From positions 1 to 11,017 of the forward strand of contig JAFGQQ010000109.1 in NCBI GenBank assembly GCA_016935595.1: a DNA stretch of 11,017 nucleotides, given 5' to 3'. This document shows positions 1 through 9,400 of the stretch, one piece after another (positions within the stretch are counted from its first letter, which is position 1; each line of letters begins with the position of its first letter). The notes under the pieces were generated by a model. It did not search any database, was not told where the DNA came from, and worked only from the letters and a program-made list of their open reading frames with translations. The DNA is from Bacteroidales bacterium. Lineage in GTDB: Bacteria > Bacteroidota > Bacteroidia > Bacteroidales > UBA10428. Both the position numbers and the translations under genes were made by a program.

Positions 1-2792
1 GGACTATATTTTATGTCATTAATTCTGGCATTATGAGCTGTAAAATTGGAAATGAATTTCGAGCTATTAAAATCATAAATATGTATTGTGCCAAATTTAT
101 CACCAAAAGCAATTTGCATATTTTTATTAAAACTAACTCCATAAATTGTATTTTCCTGGTTGTTATATATTTCTTTAATTAATGCACCGTCAGAAATGTT
201 AAATAATAAAACCAAGCCATTTTCTGTAGCAATTACTACATATTTATCGTCATCTGAAATATCTAATGATTTCACTTCGCCTCTTGTTGTGTTAAGGAAT
301 CTGGGTTTTTTTTGTTCAATATTCCAAATATATATAGTTGTATCAGCCCCAATCGAAACTAATTGATTTGAATTATTCAGAAATTTCAAGTTAGTAACAA
401 CACCTTTATGTTTTTCTAATAAAACAGGTTCCTGGGCATCTTTGGCTAAATCGAAAATTTGAATTTGCCTGGTTCCCGGCGCAACTGCCAGTAAATTACC
501 TTCGGGATTAATACTAACCGACCGACAAATAGTAAAGTTTTTATAGATTTGAGTTCCAGCATTGGTTGTGTCTCCAACTTTCCATTTATATACCATTCCT
601 TCTCCACCAGCACTATAAAAAATATTTTGTTTCGGATGGAAAACCAATGATTTAACAGCATCTGTATGGCTGGGATAAACATTATAGTCAGGTTTAGAAA
701 ATACTTTAGTTGCCACATATAATCCTTTGTATACATCGGCATTATGAGATTCCCCTCCAAATTTTTCATTAAAGAGGAATGCCTGGTATGCCAGTAATAC
801 TGTTAATTCCGGCATGTCTTGTATTTGCTGGGCTTTAACAGCCATTGACTGCGAAATGGATAACATTCTTAATTTTTCAGCTTTTGCTTTTTCTTCTGTA
901 GCTACTTCGGTTTGTTCTTCAGCAATTTTGGTTTGATCTTTCGCAATTTTTTCCTGATCCTTAGCAATTTTTTCTTGTTTTTTCGCAATTTTTTCTTGTT
1001 CCTTTGCAATTTGTTCTTGTTCAACAGCCTTTGCCTTTTCTTCTTTTGCAATTTGTTCCTGTTCAACAGCCTTTGCCTTTTCTTCTTTTGCAATTTGTTC
1101 CTGTTCTTGGGCTTTTTCACGTTCTTCTATAGCAATTTGTTGTTGTTTTTTTGCTTCCTCAGTCTGTTTTTCAGCTATTGCCCTTTGCTTTTTAGCTTCC
1201 CGGGTTTGAGTGAATGAATATAAAGTCAAACCAAGTGCAATTATTGCCGCACTTCCTAAAACAATGGCAAACATCCTGGTTCTTTGTAAAGCTCTCTTCT
1301 GTAATTTTAATTTATTTTGTTCTTCGGCTCGAAAATCTTTCTCACTGGTTTCAAGAAATACAATGGTCCGCTCAAAAGCAGGATTGTATCTTTGTCCCCA
1401 TGCCAGGGTGGGTTTTTGTTTATTTTGCCAGCTTATGGCAAGGTGTAAATCGGGAGGCCTCCAGAGTGTAGTTTTACCCAATTGATAAAGTTCTGCGGCT
1501 TCGGCAAGCCTTTTATACATTTGTACTGAATTCGCTTCTTCTTCTACCCAGGTTTTTAATTTATCCCATATTCTCATTAAACTTTCATGAGAAATGTCAA
1601 CAACCGACTCAGGATTTAAGGGGATTTCATAGGAAGGAGTGAGGAATGATCTTCCTGCTTTTCTGAATGTATTTACAACTTCAATTACTTCATCGGTATT
1701 GGATTGGGTTATTTCAGCCACTTCGGCAATTCTTGAAGGTCTTCTAACTCCCCTGTTATCAGCCCCTCTTTCGGTGAGCGTTTTAAAAAGTGTCCCACAA
1801 ATTTCTTTGCCATTAGGTGAAAGTTCATCGAAGGCTTCATTTGCATGTTCGGAAAGTGCTTTTTCCATTTTCCCTATGGCCTCATAATCTTCAATACTAA
1901 TGGGAATACCGGTATTTCCCTGTTTTATCCAATGATCCCATGTTCGCATTAAAGAATGTTGCAAGATTGGAAGCTGATCAGGATTATCTCCAATATCGTT
2001 GAGTAGCTGTTGTACAAGGTTTGAGTCTATTGAACCGCCACCGACTGCTACAGGTCCTAAAATGGCTTCCCTGAAATTATCCCGAGTCATCTGGGGTACC
2101 AGGTAGTTGCTTAAGTTAATTAATTCGGTAAGCTCCTGGAACTGTGAACAATCCCCGATAAAATCAGACCTCATCGTAAGGATAATATAAATCGGGACTT
2201 CTTTTTGAGTAACCGCTTCAACCAAGAGTTTTACAAATGACTCCGATTCGTTAAAAGTACTATCTTGTTTACGGCTTTGCTTATAACGGAATAATTCTTC
2301 GAACTGGTCAACTAACAATAAAATATTTTCGTCCTTAGGTGTGTTTAATAATTTCACTGCCTCAACTAAACCCAATGAACTAGTCCTGAGAATGGTTTGA
2401 GTTATATTTGTATTTATAAAGAAATCTTCTTCTGAAATATTATATTTTTTCTCATTTTCTACCAAAGCATTTCCCAGGTTATTAATTGGATCATTTCCTG
2501 GCCTTGTGGTAATTACTCTCCATTTCGATCCTGCTGAAGTAATAAATCCTCCGTAAAGAATAGGAACAACACCACAATACATCAATGAAGATTTACCACT
2601 TCCCGAAGCACCGATAACCGCAATAAACCGGTGTTTTGACAAATGCTTTAGTACTTCCTCGCTTTGCCCTTCCCTCCCGAAAAACAAATGACTTTCATTA
2701 ATTCCAAAAGGCCTTAAGCCAGGGAACGGGTTAAATTGAGGCTTTGTTTCCTTCTGAATATCTATATCTCCTATGATAGTTGGTTCAGTCAT
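1..2792 (-). CDS. nSTAND1 NTPase with transmembrane anchor, coiled coil and WD40 repeats (C-terminus cut by window edge)
   Basis: The frame stays open for 930 codons from the ATG at 2792 to the left edge, so the C-terminus is missing. I translated it by hand. An N-terminal NPFPGLRPF motif (residues 21-29) followed by FFGRE (37-41) is the signature entry of the nSTAND1 family. Walker A is GASGSGKSS (61-69), Walker B is LLLVDQFEELF (158-168, acidic D162), and a sensor-like TMRSDF lies at 206-211. VPQMTRDNFR, DQLPILQHSLMRTWD and DISHESLMRIW are conserved family blocks. One hydrophobic segment (about 507-527) is followed by a Q/E/K/A-rich coiled coil (about 530-660). WD40-like blades start near 712, 756, 798, 839, 882 and 924, about 42 residues apart. 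Family knowledge suggests a nucleotide-switched sensor: WD40 blades bind a ligand or partner and the NTPase oligomerises at the membrane. Its ATG overlaps the stop of the TIR gene (ATGA), implying translational coupling. Homologues are sometimes labelled 'high-affinity carbon uptake protein Hat/HatR', a name I would not transfer. Confidence 0.93.
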   Translation of the reverse strand, partial: MTEPTIIGDIDIQKETKPQFNPFPGLRPFGINESHLFFGREGQSEEVLKHLSKHRFIAVIGASGSGKSSLMYCGVVPILYGGFITSAGSKWRVITTRPGNDPINNLGNALVENEKKYNISEEDFFINTNITQTILRTSSLGLVEAVKLLNTPKDENILLLVDQFEELFRYKQSRKQDSTFNESESFVKLLVEAVTQKEVPIYIILTMRSDFIGDCSQFQELTELINLSNYLVPQMTRDNFREAILGPVAVGGGSIDSNLVQQLLNDIGDNPDQLPILQHSLMRTWDHWIKQGNTGIPISIEDYEAIGKMEKALSEHANEAFDELSPNGKEICGTLFKTLTERGADNRGVRRPSRIAEVAEITQSNTDEVIEVVNTFRKAGRSFLTPSYEIPLNPESVVDISHESLMRIWDKLKTWVEEEANSVQMYKRLAEAAELYQLGKTTLWRPPDLHLAISWQNKQKPTLAWGQRYNPAFERTIVFLETSEKDFRAEEQNKLKLQKRALQRTRMFAIVLGSAAIIALGLTLYSFTQTREAKKQRAIAEKQTEEAKKQQQIAIEEREKAQEQEQIAKEEKAKAVEQEQIAKEEKAKAVEQEQIAKEQEKIAKKQEKIAKDQEKIAKDQTKIAEEQTEVATEEKAKAEKLRMLSISQSMAVKAQQIQDMPELTVLLAYQAFLFNEKFGGESHNADVYKGLYVATKVFSKPDYNVYPSHTDAVKSLVFHPKQNIFYSAGGEGMVYKWKVGDTTNAGTQIYKNFTICRSVSINPEGNLLAVAPGTRQIQIFDLAKDAQEPVLLEKHKGVVTNLKFLNNSNQLVSIGADTTIYIWNIEQKKPRFLNTTRGEVKSLDISDDDKYVVIATENGLVLLFNISDGALIKEIYNNQENTIYGVSFNKNMQIAFGDKFGTIHIYDFNSSKFISNFTAHNARINDIKYS
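922..1026 (-). repeat. Five tandem 21-bp units encoding heptads of the coiled coil
   Basis: Units begin at 922, 943, 964, 985 and 1006 on the plus strand, each starting gcaattt. On the coding strand each encodes one heptad of the type E/K/D-Q-x-x-I-A-x (for example EQEKIAK, KQEKIAK, DQEKIAK). The same heptad core recurs at 1048, 1090 and 1132, there spaced 42 bp apart. They lie in frame in the nSTAND1-WD40 gene, around residues 589-624. Units of exactly seven codons keep the coiled-coil register if the copy number changes by slippage or recombination. Confidence 0.85.
1018..1101 (-). repeat. Perfect 42-bp direct duplication in the coiled-coil region
   Basis: The 42 bases at 1018-1059 are repeated without a mismatch at 1060-1101, and the next 5 bases also match the unit start. 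Each unit encodes 14 residues, two heptads (KAKAVEQ and EQIAKEE within each copy). Identity at third codon positions as well points to a recent duplication rather than protein-level selection alone. Confidence 0.9.
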
Positions 2793-4213
2793 TTATTTAT
2801 TTTATCAAAAAATGGCTTCAATACTTTTTCATTTATATTGCCATTATAATTCAAAATAATGAAATCTTTGTATAGAATTTCATCATCCAAAGATAATTTA
2901 TTATTAGTAATAATACCTTTTGCCAGGAATGGTTGTGTTTTTCCATAACCCGGTATTTTAAGCAGGTCTTTTAATTTTGTACTGATCCATTGAAAATTAA
3001 CTTTTTCATAAAAGATTAATACTGCATCGCTTTGCAGCAAATTTTTTTTATGAATTTCGAGGTTATCAACTTCATCTTCGGAAAATACTGTTGATATAAA
3101 TTCAAATCCCGATTTTTTTAAGATATTTTTAATAATATCAATTTGTTCGGTTTCTTCTTTTTCATGGATACAATAAATTTTAATTCTTTTATCAACAGTA
3201 CCGGTTTTTTGAAAAACAGATGTGTCTTGATTTGTAATCTTGTCGTATATAATATTTTTTAATTCTTCTAAAGGTGTTTGAATAATTTCTGTTCCTTCAG
3301 TCATTTTAATATCCCGTTTTAATTGTTCAACAAACTGGAATTGTTTCTGATCTTTTATTTCAATATTGGGGGGTATCCAAATTAATCGGAAGAAAAATTT
3401 GCCTTTTTTAGCCTTTTTTGCATTTTCCTGGTAATATTCGGAAGCAATTTTATTTTGGAGTTCATTTTTTGAAAATTCACTATTTTTAACGGTTTCACCA
3501 TATTCTCTTCCAATAATATGAACAGAAAGAGTTGATTCTTCCAAATAGTTTTTTACATCTGCAACAAATTTATCGTACTCCCCGGGTAAAGGTTTGTTTG
3601 GGAATATTCTGTAACCATGTAATTGAAGTTCTTTTTTAACTAAATCGCGGTATTCATTTTGGTCGGGTGTTGTTTCTGCAAGATAAACGATTCCTTTAGA
3701 CAGGTTAATAACTGATTTTTTTTGAATTATTTCAGTTGGAAATGTTTGGTAAATATCATAAGCAAGATCAATTAATTTAAACCAATACTGTGAATCGGAT
3801 TGAGGATTCAGTAATTTAAAACTAATTTCTTCCCCTTCATTTTTCTTTAGCAATGTATAAAAATCGTAACTTAAATAATTTTCGAATGCATTTAAATTTG
3901 TGCTTTCAGCAATAGGTTCTATTACTATTTTACTTATAGCTTTTTGCGTTTTTACTATTTGGTTATATTCAGTTATGGTTTTTTGAGATGATATATATTC
4001 TTTATTTATTATTAGTATAAAATGAGCTATTTTGTTAAAATCGATTTTTTTATTATCGTTTGAAGAAGTTAATATTTGAGGTTTTTTGCCAATGAGCCTT
4101 TCTAATAAAAATTCAAGGTATTTTATGAAGTTATTGATCCATTCATTTTGATCGTTATCCGAATTTTTTTCATTTTTTGCATAACTAATAAAAAGATCGG
4201 CTATATAGCTCAT
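2789..4213 (-). CDS. Protein with three TIR-like modules, coupled to the nSTAND1 gene
   Basis: This is a 474-aa protein with no signal peptide or membrane segment. Module 1 (about 1-125) opens with ADLFISYAKNE, the classical TIR first strand. It continues with HFILIINKEYISSQ and then TEYNQIV; E82 sits where the catalytic glutamate of NAD-cleaving TIR domains falls after the S-x-x-Y-x-x-S stretch. Module 2 (about 170-330) has GIVYLAETTPDQNEYRDLV, GYRIFPNKPLP and LSVHIIGREYGE. These match the TIR-like/DUF4062-like modules common in Bacteroidetes STAND neighbourhoods. Module 3 (about 342-474) has IKIYCIHEKEE, a short acidic patch, SDAVLIFYEKVNFQWISTKL and a C-terminal strand; it looks like a divergent TIR fold with no clear catalytic glutamate. 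The gene starts 20 bp after the phosphatase stop and its TGA overlaps the next ATG. No Shine-Dalgarno is visible. Effector (NADase) or adaptor function is inferred from the family. Module boundaries and the assignment of E82 are by eye. Confidence 0.85.
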   Translation of the reverse strand: MSYIADLFISYAKNEKNSDNDQNEWINNFIKYLEFLLERLIGKKPQILTSSNDNKKIDFNKIAHFILIINKEYISSQKTITEYNQIVKTQKAISKIVIEPIAESTNLNAFENYLSYDFYTLLKKNEGEEISFKLLNPQSDSQYWFKLIDLAYDIYQTFPTEIIQKKSVINLSKGIVYLAETTPDQNEYRDLVKKELQLHGYRIFPNKPLPGEYDKFVADVKNYLEESTLSVHIIGREYGETVKNSEFSKNELQNKIASEYYQENAKKAKKGKFFFRLIWIPPNIEIKDQKQFQFVEQLKRDIKMTEGTEIIQTPLEELKNIIYDKITNQDTSVFQKTGTVDKRIKIYCIHEKEETEQIDIIKNILKKSGFEFISTVFSEDEVDNLEIHKKNLLQSDAVLIFYEKVNFQWISTKLKDLLKIPGYGKTQPFLAKGIITNNKLSLDDEILYKDFIILNYNGNINEKVLKPFFDKINK

Positions 4214-4233
4214 GGGCGATTTAATTTAGTGAA

Positions 4234-6315
4234 TCATATTTTTATCCCAATGATTAATATATCATCAATTTGAGGATATCCTTTTTTCCATTGATCTAAT
4301 GTTTCCTTTAAAATTTGTTTTTGTTCATTTAAAGGCTTCTTACTTATTTTAAGTAAAAGGTCTTTAAAGTTTTTAATTAAAAATTTCCTTCCAGTATCAC
4401 CTCCAAATTGGTCAACATAACCATCTGAAAAAATATAAAGCATGTCACCTTTTTTTAAGGGCATTTCATGATTTGTGAATTTTTTTAATTCTTCGTCAAG
4501 AAAAGCTCCAATAGGGAATTTGTCTCCTTTTACCTGGATTATTTCATTATCTCTAACAAGAATTAAAGGATTAAATGCACCGGCGAATTCAACTTTATTA
4601 AATTTATCATTGAATGAACAAAGGGCAACGTCCATACCATCTTTCACACTTCTCACACCTGAAGTTTGTTTCAGGGTATGTGTAACTCCATAATTGAGTT
4701 TGTTAAGTATATCTGCAGGGCTGTGTTTATTATCAGCATCTTCAACGGCATGGTGCAATTGATTATGTCCTACAATTGACATAAATGCACCCGGAACCCC
4801 ATGTCCGGTACAGTCGACTGCAGCAACAATAACATGGTTATTCACTTTTTCAAGCCAGTAGAAATCACCACTCACAATATCTCTGGGTTTAAAGAATATA
4901 AATGAATCGGGTAATAATTCGTTAAATTCTTGATTAGATGGGAGTATGGCATTTTGAATCCGTTTAGCATATATAATACTGTCAGTAATGTTTTTCTTTT
5001 GTTGTTCAATTTCTTTATATGCTACTTCTAATTTTTTGTTTTTATCAGCCAGCATATTTCTTTGGTCTTCGAGTGCATCACGTTGTGCTTCAATTTCTTC
5101 TTTTTGCTGGTAAATTTCATATGTTCTTTCTCTAACTTTTTCTTCCAGTTCGTTATAGTAACTTTCTAATTGTTCAATCATGATATTAAATTGCTCAGAT
5201 AAACTCGTGATTTCATTATTTCCAATAACATCGGCCCTTTCATCTAAGTGCCCGCTAGTAATTCGGTTTACATTGTCGACCAATTTTTTAATCGGATCAG
5301 TAATTATCCTTGTTCGCTTATATATTAAATAAATAACAATAAGAATAGTGAATCCAAAAATAATTAAGAATTTAAATAATTCGTTTCTAAGCAGTTCTAC
5401 TTCATTAGTTCTATTCGATACAATTTGAATAACGGAACCCTTATATAGATCTGTATTTTTCCGGGGCATGTAAATGTATTCATAATGCATTCTCTGACCA
5501 AACATTTTTTCTTTGACACTCCGTTTCTTAAAATCATCAAACACCTCTGTTACAATGTCTTTATGCCGTAAATTTGAGGTTGTTTTTTTATACAAAGAGA
5601 ACGGTGCATCAGAACCAATAAAAACGTCAACATCTACAATACTCGATTGTTTTTTAGATGATTCATCATCAACATTTGACTTGTCTGAAAGCTGCACTAA
5701 GCGTTCTCTAATAAATTCAACTATTTCATCTGCTTTTTCGGAATAAACTCCCAATTCAATAATATATTTGCCGTCGAGGGTAGGTTGATATGTATATTTT
5801 TTCAATCTTTTTGTTGATGCTTCAATAGCTATTCTTTCTCCCACATATTTTCCGCCATTAAATACATTTAATAAGTAATTTTTATGTTCTTCACCAAAAT
5901 CGAATAAATTTAAATTAGTATCTTTTAAAAATGTTGTATTAACTACCCTGCCTTCACGATTTATAATATAAATATCTTCCAGTTCAGGATCCATTCGTAG
6001 TTCACGTCTTACGGCATTTAGGTCTTGTTTTTCAATATTTTTAGTATTTCGAAAATAATTGTTTACTAATTTTTCGCTTAATGACTGTGTTCGTTTTTCA
6101 AGATTATTTTCTAAGATTTCTAAGGCAAGATCTTGAAATTCATGAATATGAGTTATCTCATCGGTAATAAAGAAATTTTTATTTTCGTTGTATTCTTTTA
6201 AATTAGTATTGCTATGCCAGTAATTAATTATAGCTAAGAGCAATAATGCGACAACTACCGGAAAGACAATGTTTAAAATAAGTTGTCTGAATATCGTTGT
6301 TCTTCTTTCGTTCAT
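4234..6315 (-). CDS. Membrane sensor with HAMP domain, coiled coil and PP2C/SpoIIE serine phosphatase
   Basis: This is a 693-aa protein predicted to dephosphorylate Ser/Thr on a partner protein in response to an extracytoplasmic signal. A first membrane segment (about 11-32) leads into a roughly 280-residue periplasmic region that looks dCache-like: LEDIYIINREGRVVNTTF near 112-129 and YIIELGVY near 184-191. A second membrane segment lies at about 313-332. A HAMP domain follows (about 333-388; DPIKKLVDNVNRI, then LDERADVIGNNEITSLSEQF), and then a long coiled coil (about 383-445). The phosphatase (about 450-693) shows the metal-binding aspartates of the family: VSGDFYW (D484), AAVDCTGHGVPGAFMS (D501), KDGMDVAL (D559, D562), IFSDGYVDQFGG (D631) and PQIDDILIIGIKI (D684/D685), so it should be active. 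No anti-sigma kinase or STAS partner is in view. An 88-bp gap (6316-6403) separates it from the transporter-like gene, and I see no convincing promoter or terminator there. Confidence 0.93.
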   Translation of the reverse strand: MNERRTTIFRQLILNIVFPVVVALLLLAIINYWHSNTNLKEYNENKNFFITDEITHIHEFQDLALEILENNLEKRTQSLSEKLVNNYFRNTKNIEKQDLNAVRRELRMDPELEDIYIINREGRVVNTTFLKDTNLNLFDFGEEHKNYLLNVFNGGKYVGERIAIEASTKRLKKYTYQPTLDGKYIIELGVYSEKADEIVEFIRERLVQLSDKSNVDDESSKKQSSIVDVDVFIGSDAPFSLYKKTTSNLRHKDIVTEVFDDFKKRSVKEKMFGQRMHYEYIYMPRKNTDLYKGSVIQIVSNRTNEVELLRNELFKFLIIFGFTILIVIYLIYKRTRIITDPIKKLVDNVNRITSGHLDERADVIGNNEITSLSEQFNIMIEQLESYYNELEEKVRERTYEIYQQKEEIEAQRDALEDQRNMLADKNKKLEVAYKEIEQQKKNITDSIIYAKRIQNAILPSNQEFNELLPDSFIFFKPRDIVSGDFYWLEKVNNHVIVAAVDCTGHGVPGAFMSIVGHNQLHHAVEDADNKHSPADILNKLNYGVTHTLKQTSGVRSVKDGMDVALCSFNDKFNKVEFAGAFNPLILVRDNEIIQVKGDKFPIGAFLDEELKKFTNHEMPLKKGDMLYIFSDGYVDQFGGDTGRKFLIKNFKDLLLKISKKPLNEQKQILKETLDQWKKGYPQIDDILIIGIKI

Positions 6316-6403
6316 ATATACAATCTATATCCTGCTCTAATAAAATTTTAAAGGTATTAAAATAAATTGAATTTCTATATTTTTTTTAATTTTCAAAAAT
6401 AGT

Positions 6404-9400
6404 TTAAAAAGAAATAAATCTTTGTGAAATTTTTATATCCTCATTAATTAGCTTCGAAAAGCTTGTGTTATTCAATGCAAAAAAAGATGAATCATTTTCT
6501 GTTTTTAGAGTTAAACTACCATTATTTTCAGTTTTATAATTAAATAAATTTATTTCTTCGTTTTCAGTAAATTGTTTTATTGATTTATTATTTATTATTA
6601 AATTAATCAAGCCTTTATGAATGAATACGAAGCATAAATTATTGATTTCAATATCTTTTTTTGCTTCAATTTTTTTGAAGTCGGAATTTAAAATTATTTT
6701 ATAAATTGAATTACCTGGTAAAGGAGAAAGAATATTGCATTGTTTCAATGCAATAACTTTTTTAAATAAATCCATCGATCCGTTTTTAAATTCCTTTGTT
6801 GTCTTTTCAATTAATTGGTTTTTAATATCTTGTTTCAATCGCGAACAAGATTTAATGAAAATATCAGGATTGATTTTATAAATAATTTCAGCTGAAATTT
6901 CGCTTAACATGGGATCCGGATTAAATAGTTGGGCTATTAAATCGTTCGAAATATTTAAATTTTCGGTATTTCGCAATTCGTTTAAAGCACATGCTTTAGT
7001 CCAATGATTTATACAATTTAAATCACGATTTATTATATCAAACAGAAGTTCCGGAATTGAGGATTTATCAACCGGGTAGTTGTTTTGTAATTGTTTAATT
7101 TTATCGGCTGTAGCAGTATCTTCAAGTACAGGAAAGAGTTTGGGTTTTAATTCATCAAAAACAAACTGGTCTAAAAGTTCAATTGCGAATCCAATACCTT
7201 CGGCAGTACCGCTTTCCAGGTTTTCCCTAACATGTTCAATCGACCTGGAATCGTAGGCAATAGAGAGCAAGAGAAATAACTTGTTATAACTAACATCTAA
7301 CTCATCCTGAATAGCTTGTTTAAGTAATTCCGATACGTTATATTCTTCACATGTTAATTGAGCGGCCAGGTTCCAGCCAATTATTGCTATCTGGTTCTCA
7401 ATCGATTCATGAATATGCAGGTTAGTAGTTTCATCGGGTTTATAATCATTTTGTCTGAGCGAAATAATTGTATTATATTGAATGTCGGTATTTATATGTT
7501 CCAGTTTGTTAATCAGACTGTTAATCGATTTTTTATCTTTAATTTTTCCAATTATCTTAACAATTCTTGCAAGAACATTATTACTTATTTCGGTTTTATA
7601 AAACGAATGGTCTAAATTATCGATTACCTGGTTACCAATTTGTATCAAAGCTGAGGAAGAATAAGCAATTGTGTTATCGTTTTCGAGTAATTCGGTTAAT
7701 AGTACAATAGTGTCGTCATTATAAATTTGCGAAGCACCTTTTATAGCTTCCTGTCTTACCTGAACATTAAAATCTCTTAAAAGTTTATTTATTAACAGAA
7801 CATACTCGTTGTTTTTTTTGATTTTTAATAATTTACATGCTTTAATTTTATCTTGTTGTGAGGAAGAATTTGCCAGTTTTTCAATTTGTTCTTCTGATTT
7901 TTTATTTAAATATTCCTGGTTAAAAATTTGAATAATGCTGTTTGAGAGTGATTTTAATTTTTGATTTTTATCATTTGCTTCAATATCTTTAAGCAAAGTA
8001 ATTGCTTCAGTTAGTTTTAAACGGGCAATTTCGTTCAGCAGGAATTCTTTTATTTCGGTATTTTCTTTATTATAATTTTTGATAATTAATTTTTCGTAAT
8101 CTAACGGATCAAACAATTCATAGAATTTGTAGAGTGATCTTTTTTTCTCCGGCGAAACTTTATCGATTTGATCTTTAATAATATCTAATTGGTCGGTTAT
8201 TTCACTAATTTCAGATTTTGTTGTTTTAATGGCTTTTGATAAAGATTCTTGTAATGATAATTGATAATATTTGTAAAGCCGGAATGCATAAATTGTCCAT
8301 AAAACCAATATAATGATTAAACAGTATGAAAAATGAATTGTTTTAAAGAAAGGAAGCATTCCCAGTAATGCAAGTAATATACCTGAAAATAAAGCTGAAA
8401 TTTCATTAATTGTACCGTCAACTTTAGCCTGAACATTAAACCTGATTGCTTTATCTATTGATTGATAAAGTATTTTAAAAGAAGGAACTTCAATTGCATC
8501 TTTTAAAGTTCCTGCAAATAATCTGCTTAAGGCAATTAATAGAAAGAAAAATGTAAAGTTGGCTGCTGCTGCAGTGTATCCAAATATCGATCCAATGATT
8601 GCTGCCAGCAAAGTAAAGAAAATTAACAAAATAGGTGAGATAATAAGTGCAATTTTTAGACCGTAAGTTTTAATTAATCGGCTGTAAATAAATGTTTTGA
8701 TTAATAAAATAAAAATCATCATCGTACCAAAGAAGAAACCCAGGAAGGAGGCAAATTCTTTTGAACCGGGATAATTATCTTTTGTAACTGCCATAAATTC
8801 ATAAAGAATAAAAAAGGCAGTCATCATCGAAAGAGAGACAAAAATTGATATTACCAGAATATAAGGATTTTTAAGCATTTCAAATAATCCTAATTCCTTT
8901 TCTTTTTTACCTGATTCTTTAATATTTAAATTAAAATTCTTAGAAAGGAAAAATTGGGTGATTAATGCAAGTACTATACTTATAGCCGAAATGTATAGCA
9001 GATTTTTTGTTTCAACATTAAATCTTAGTAAAATGGGTACTAAATAGCTACTTAAAATAATACCAAAAATCCAGCCTGAATCAATTAATCCGAATAGCCT
9101 TTTACCTTGTCGCAGTGAAAAAATTCGTCCAACTGCACCCCAAAATCCAACTAATGCAATTATTCTAAGCGGCCCGTAAACAACTATTAATAAAAATACA
9201 ATTATTTTTATATTAATTGAAGGAAATAAAAACCTGAGAAGAAATGTTATAACACTTATAGATAATAAATTAATTACCGCAACTTTTGAAAAATTAATAC
9301 GCTCCTGTAAAGCTGAATAAATTAAGGTTAAAATTATCCCGAATAAACCTGAAACAGCATAAGCTTTGGTTAACATAGTAGGTTCGAAATAATCAAGAAA

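Noticed and set aside
922..1101. Regularly spaced repeats that could suggest a CRISPR array.
   Set aside because: Units are directly adjacent 21-mers without unique spacers, in frame inside a coding sequence, and translate to a heptad coiled coil.
902..1217. Lysine-rich and phenylalanine-rich reading frames on both strands.
   Set aside because: They are alternative-frame readings of the repetitive coiled-coil segment of the nSTAND1-WD40 gene, which has an uninterrupted frame and clear domains on both sides.
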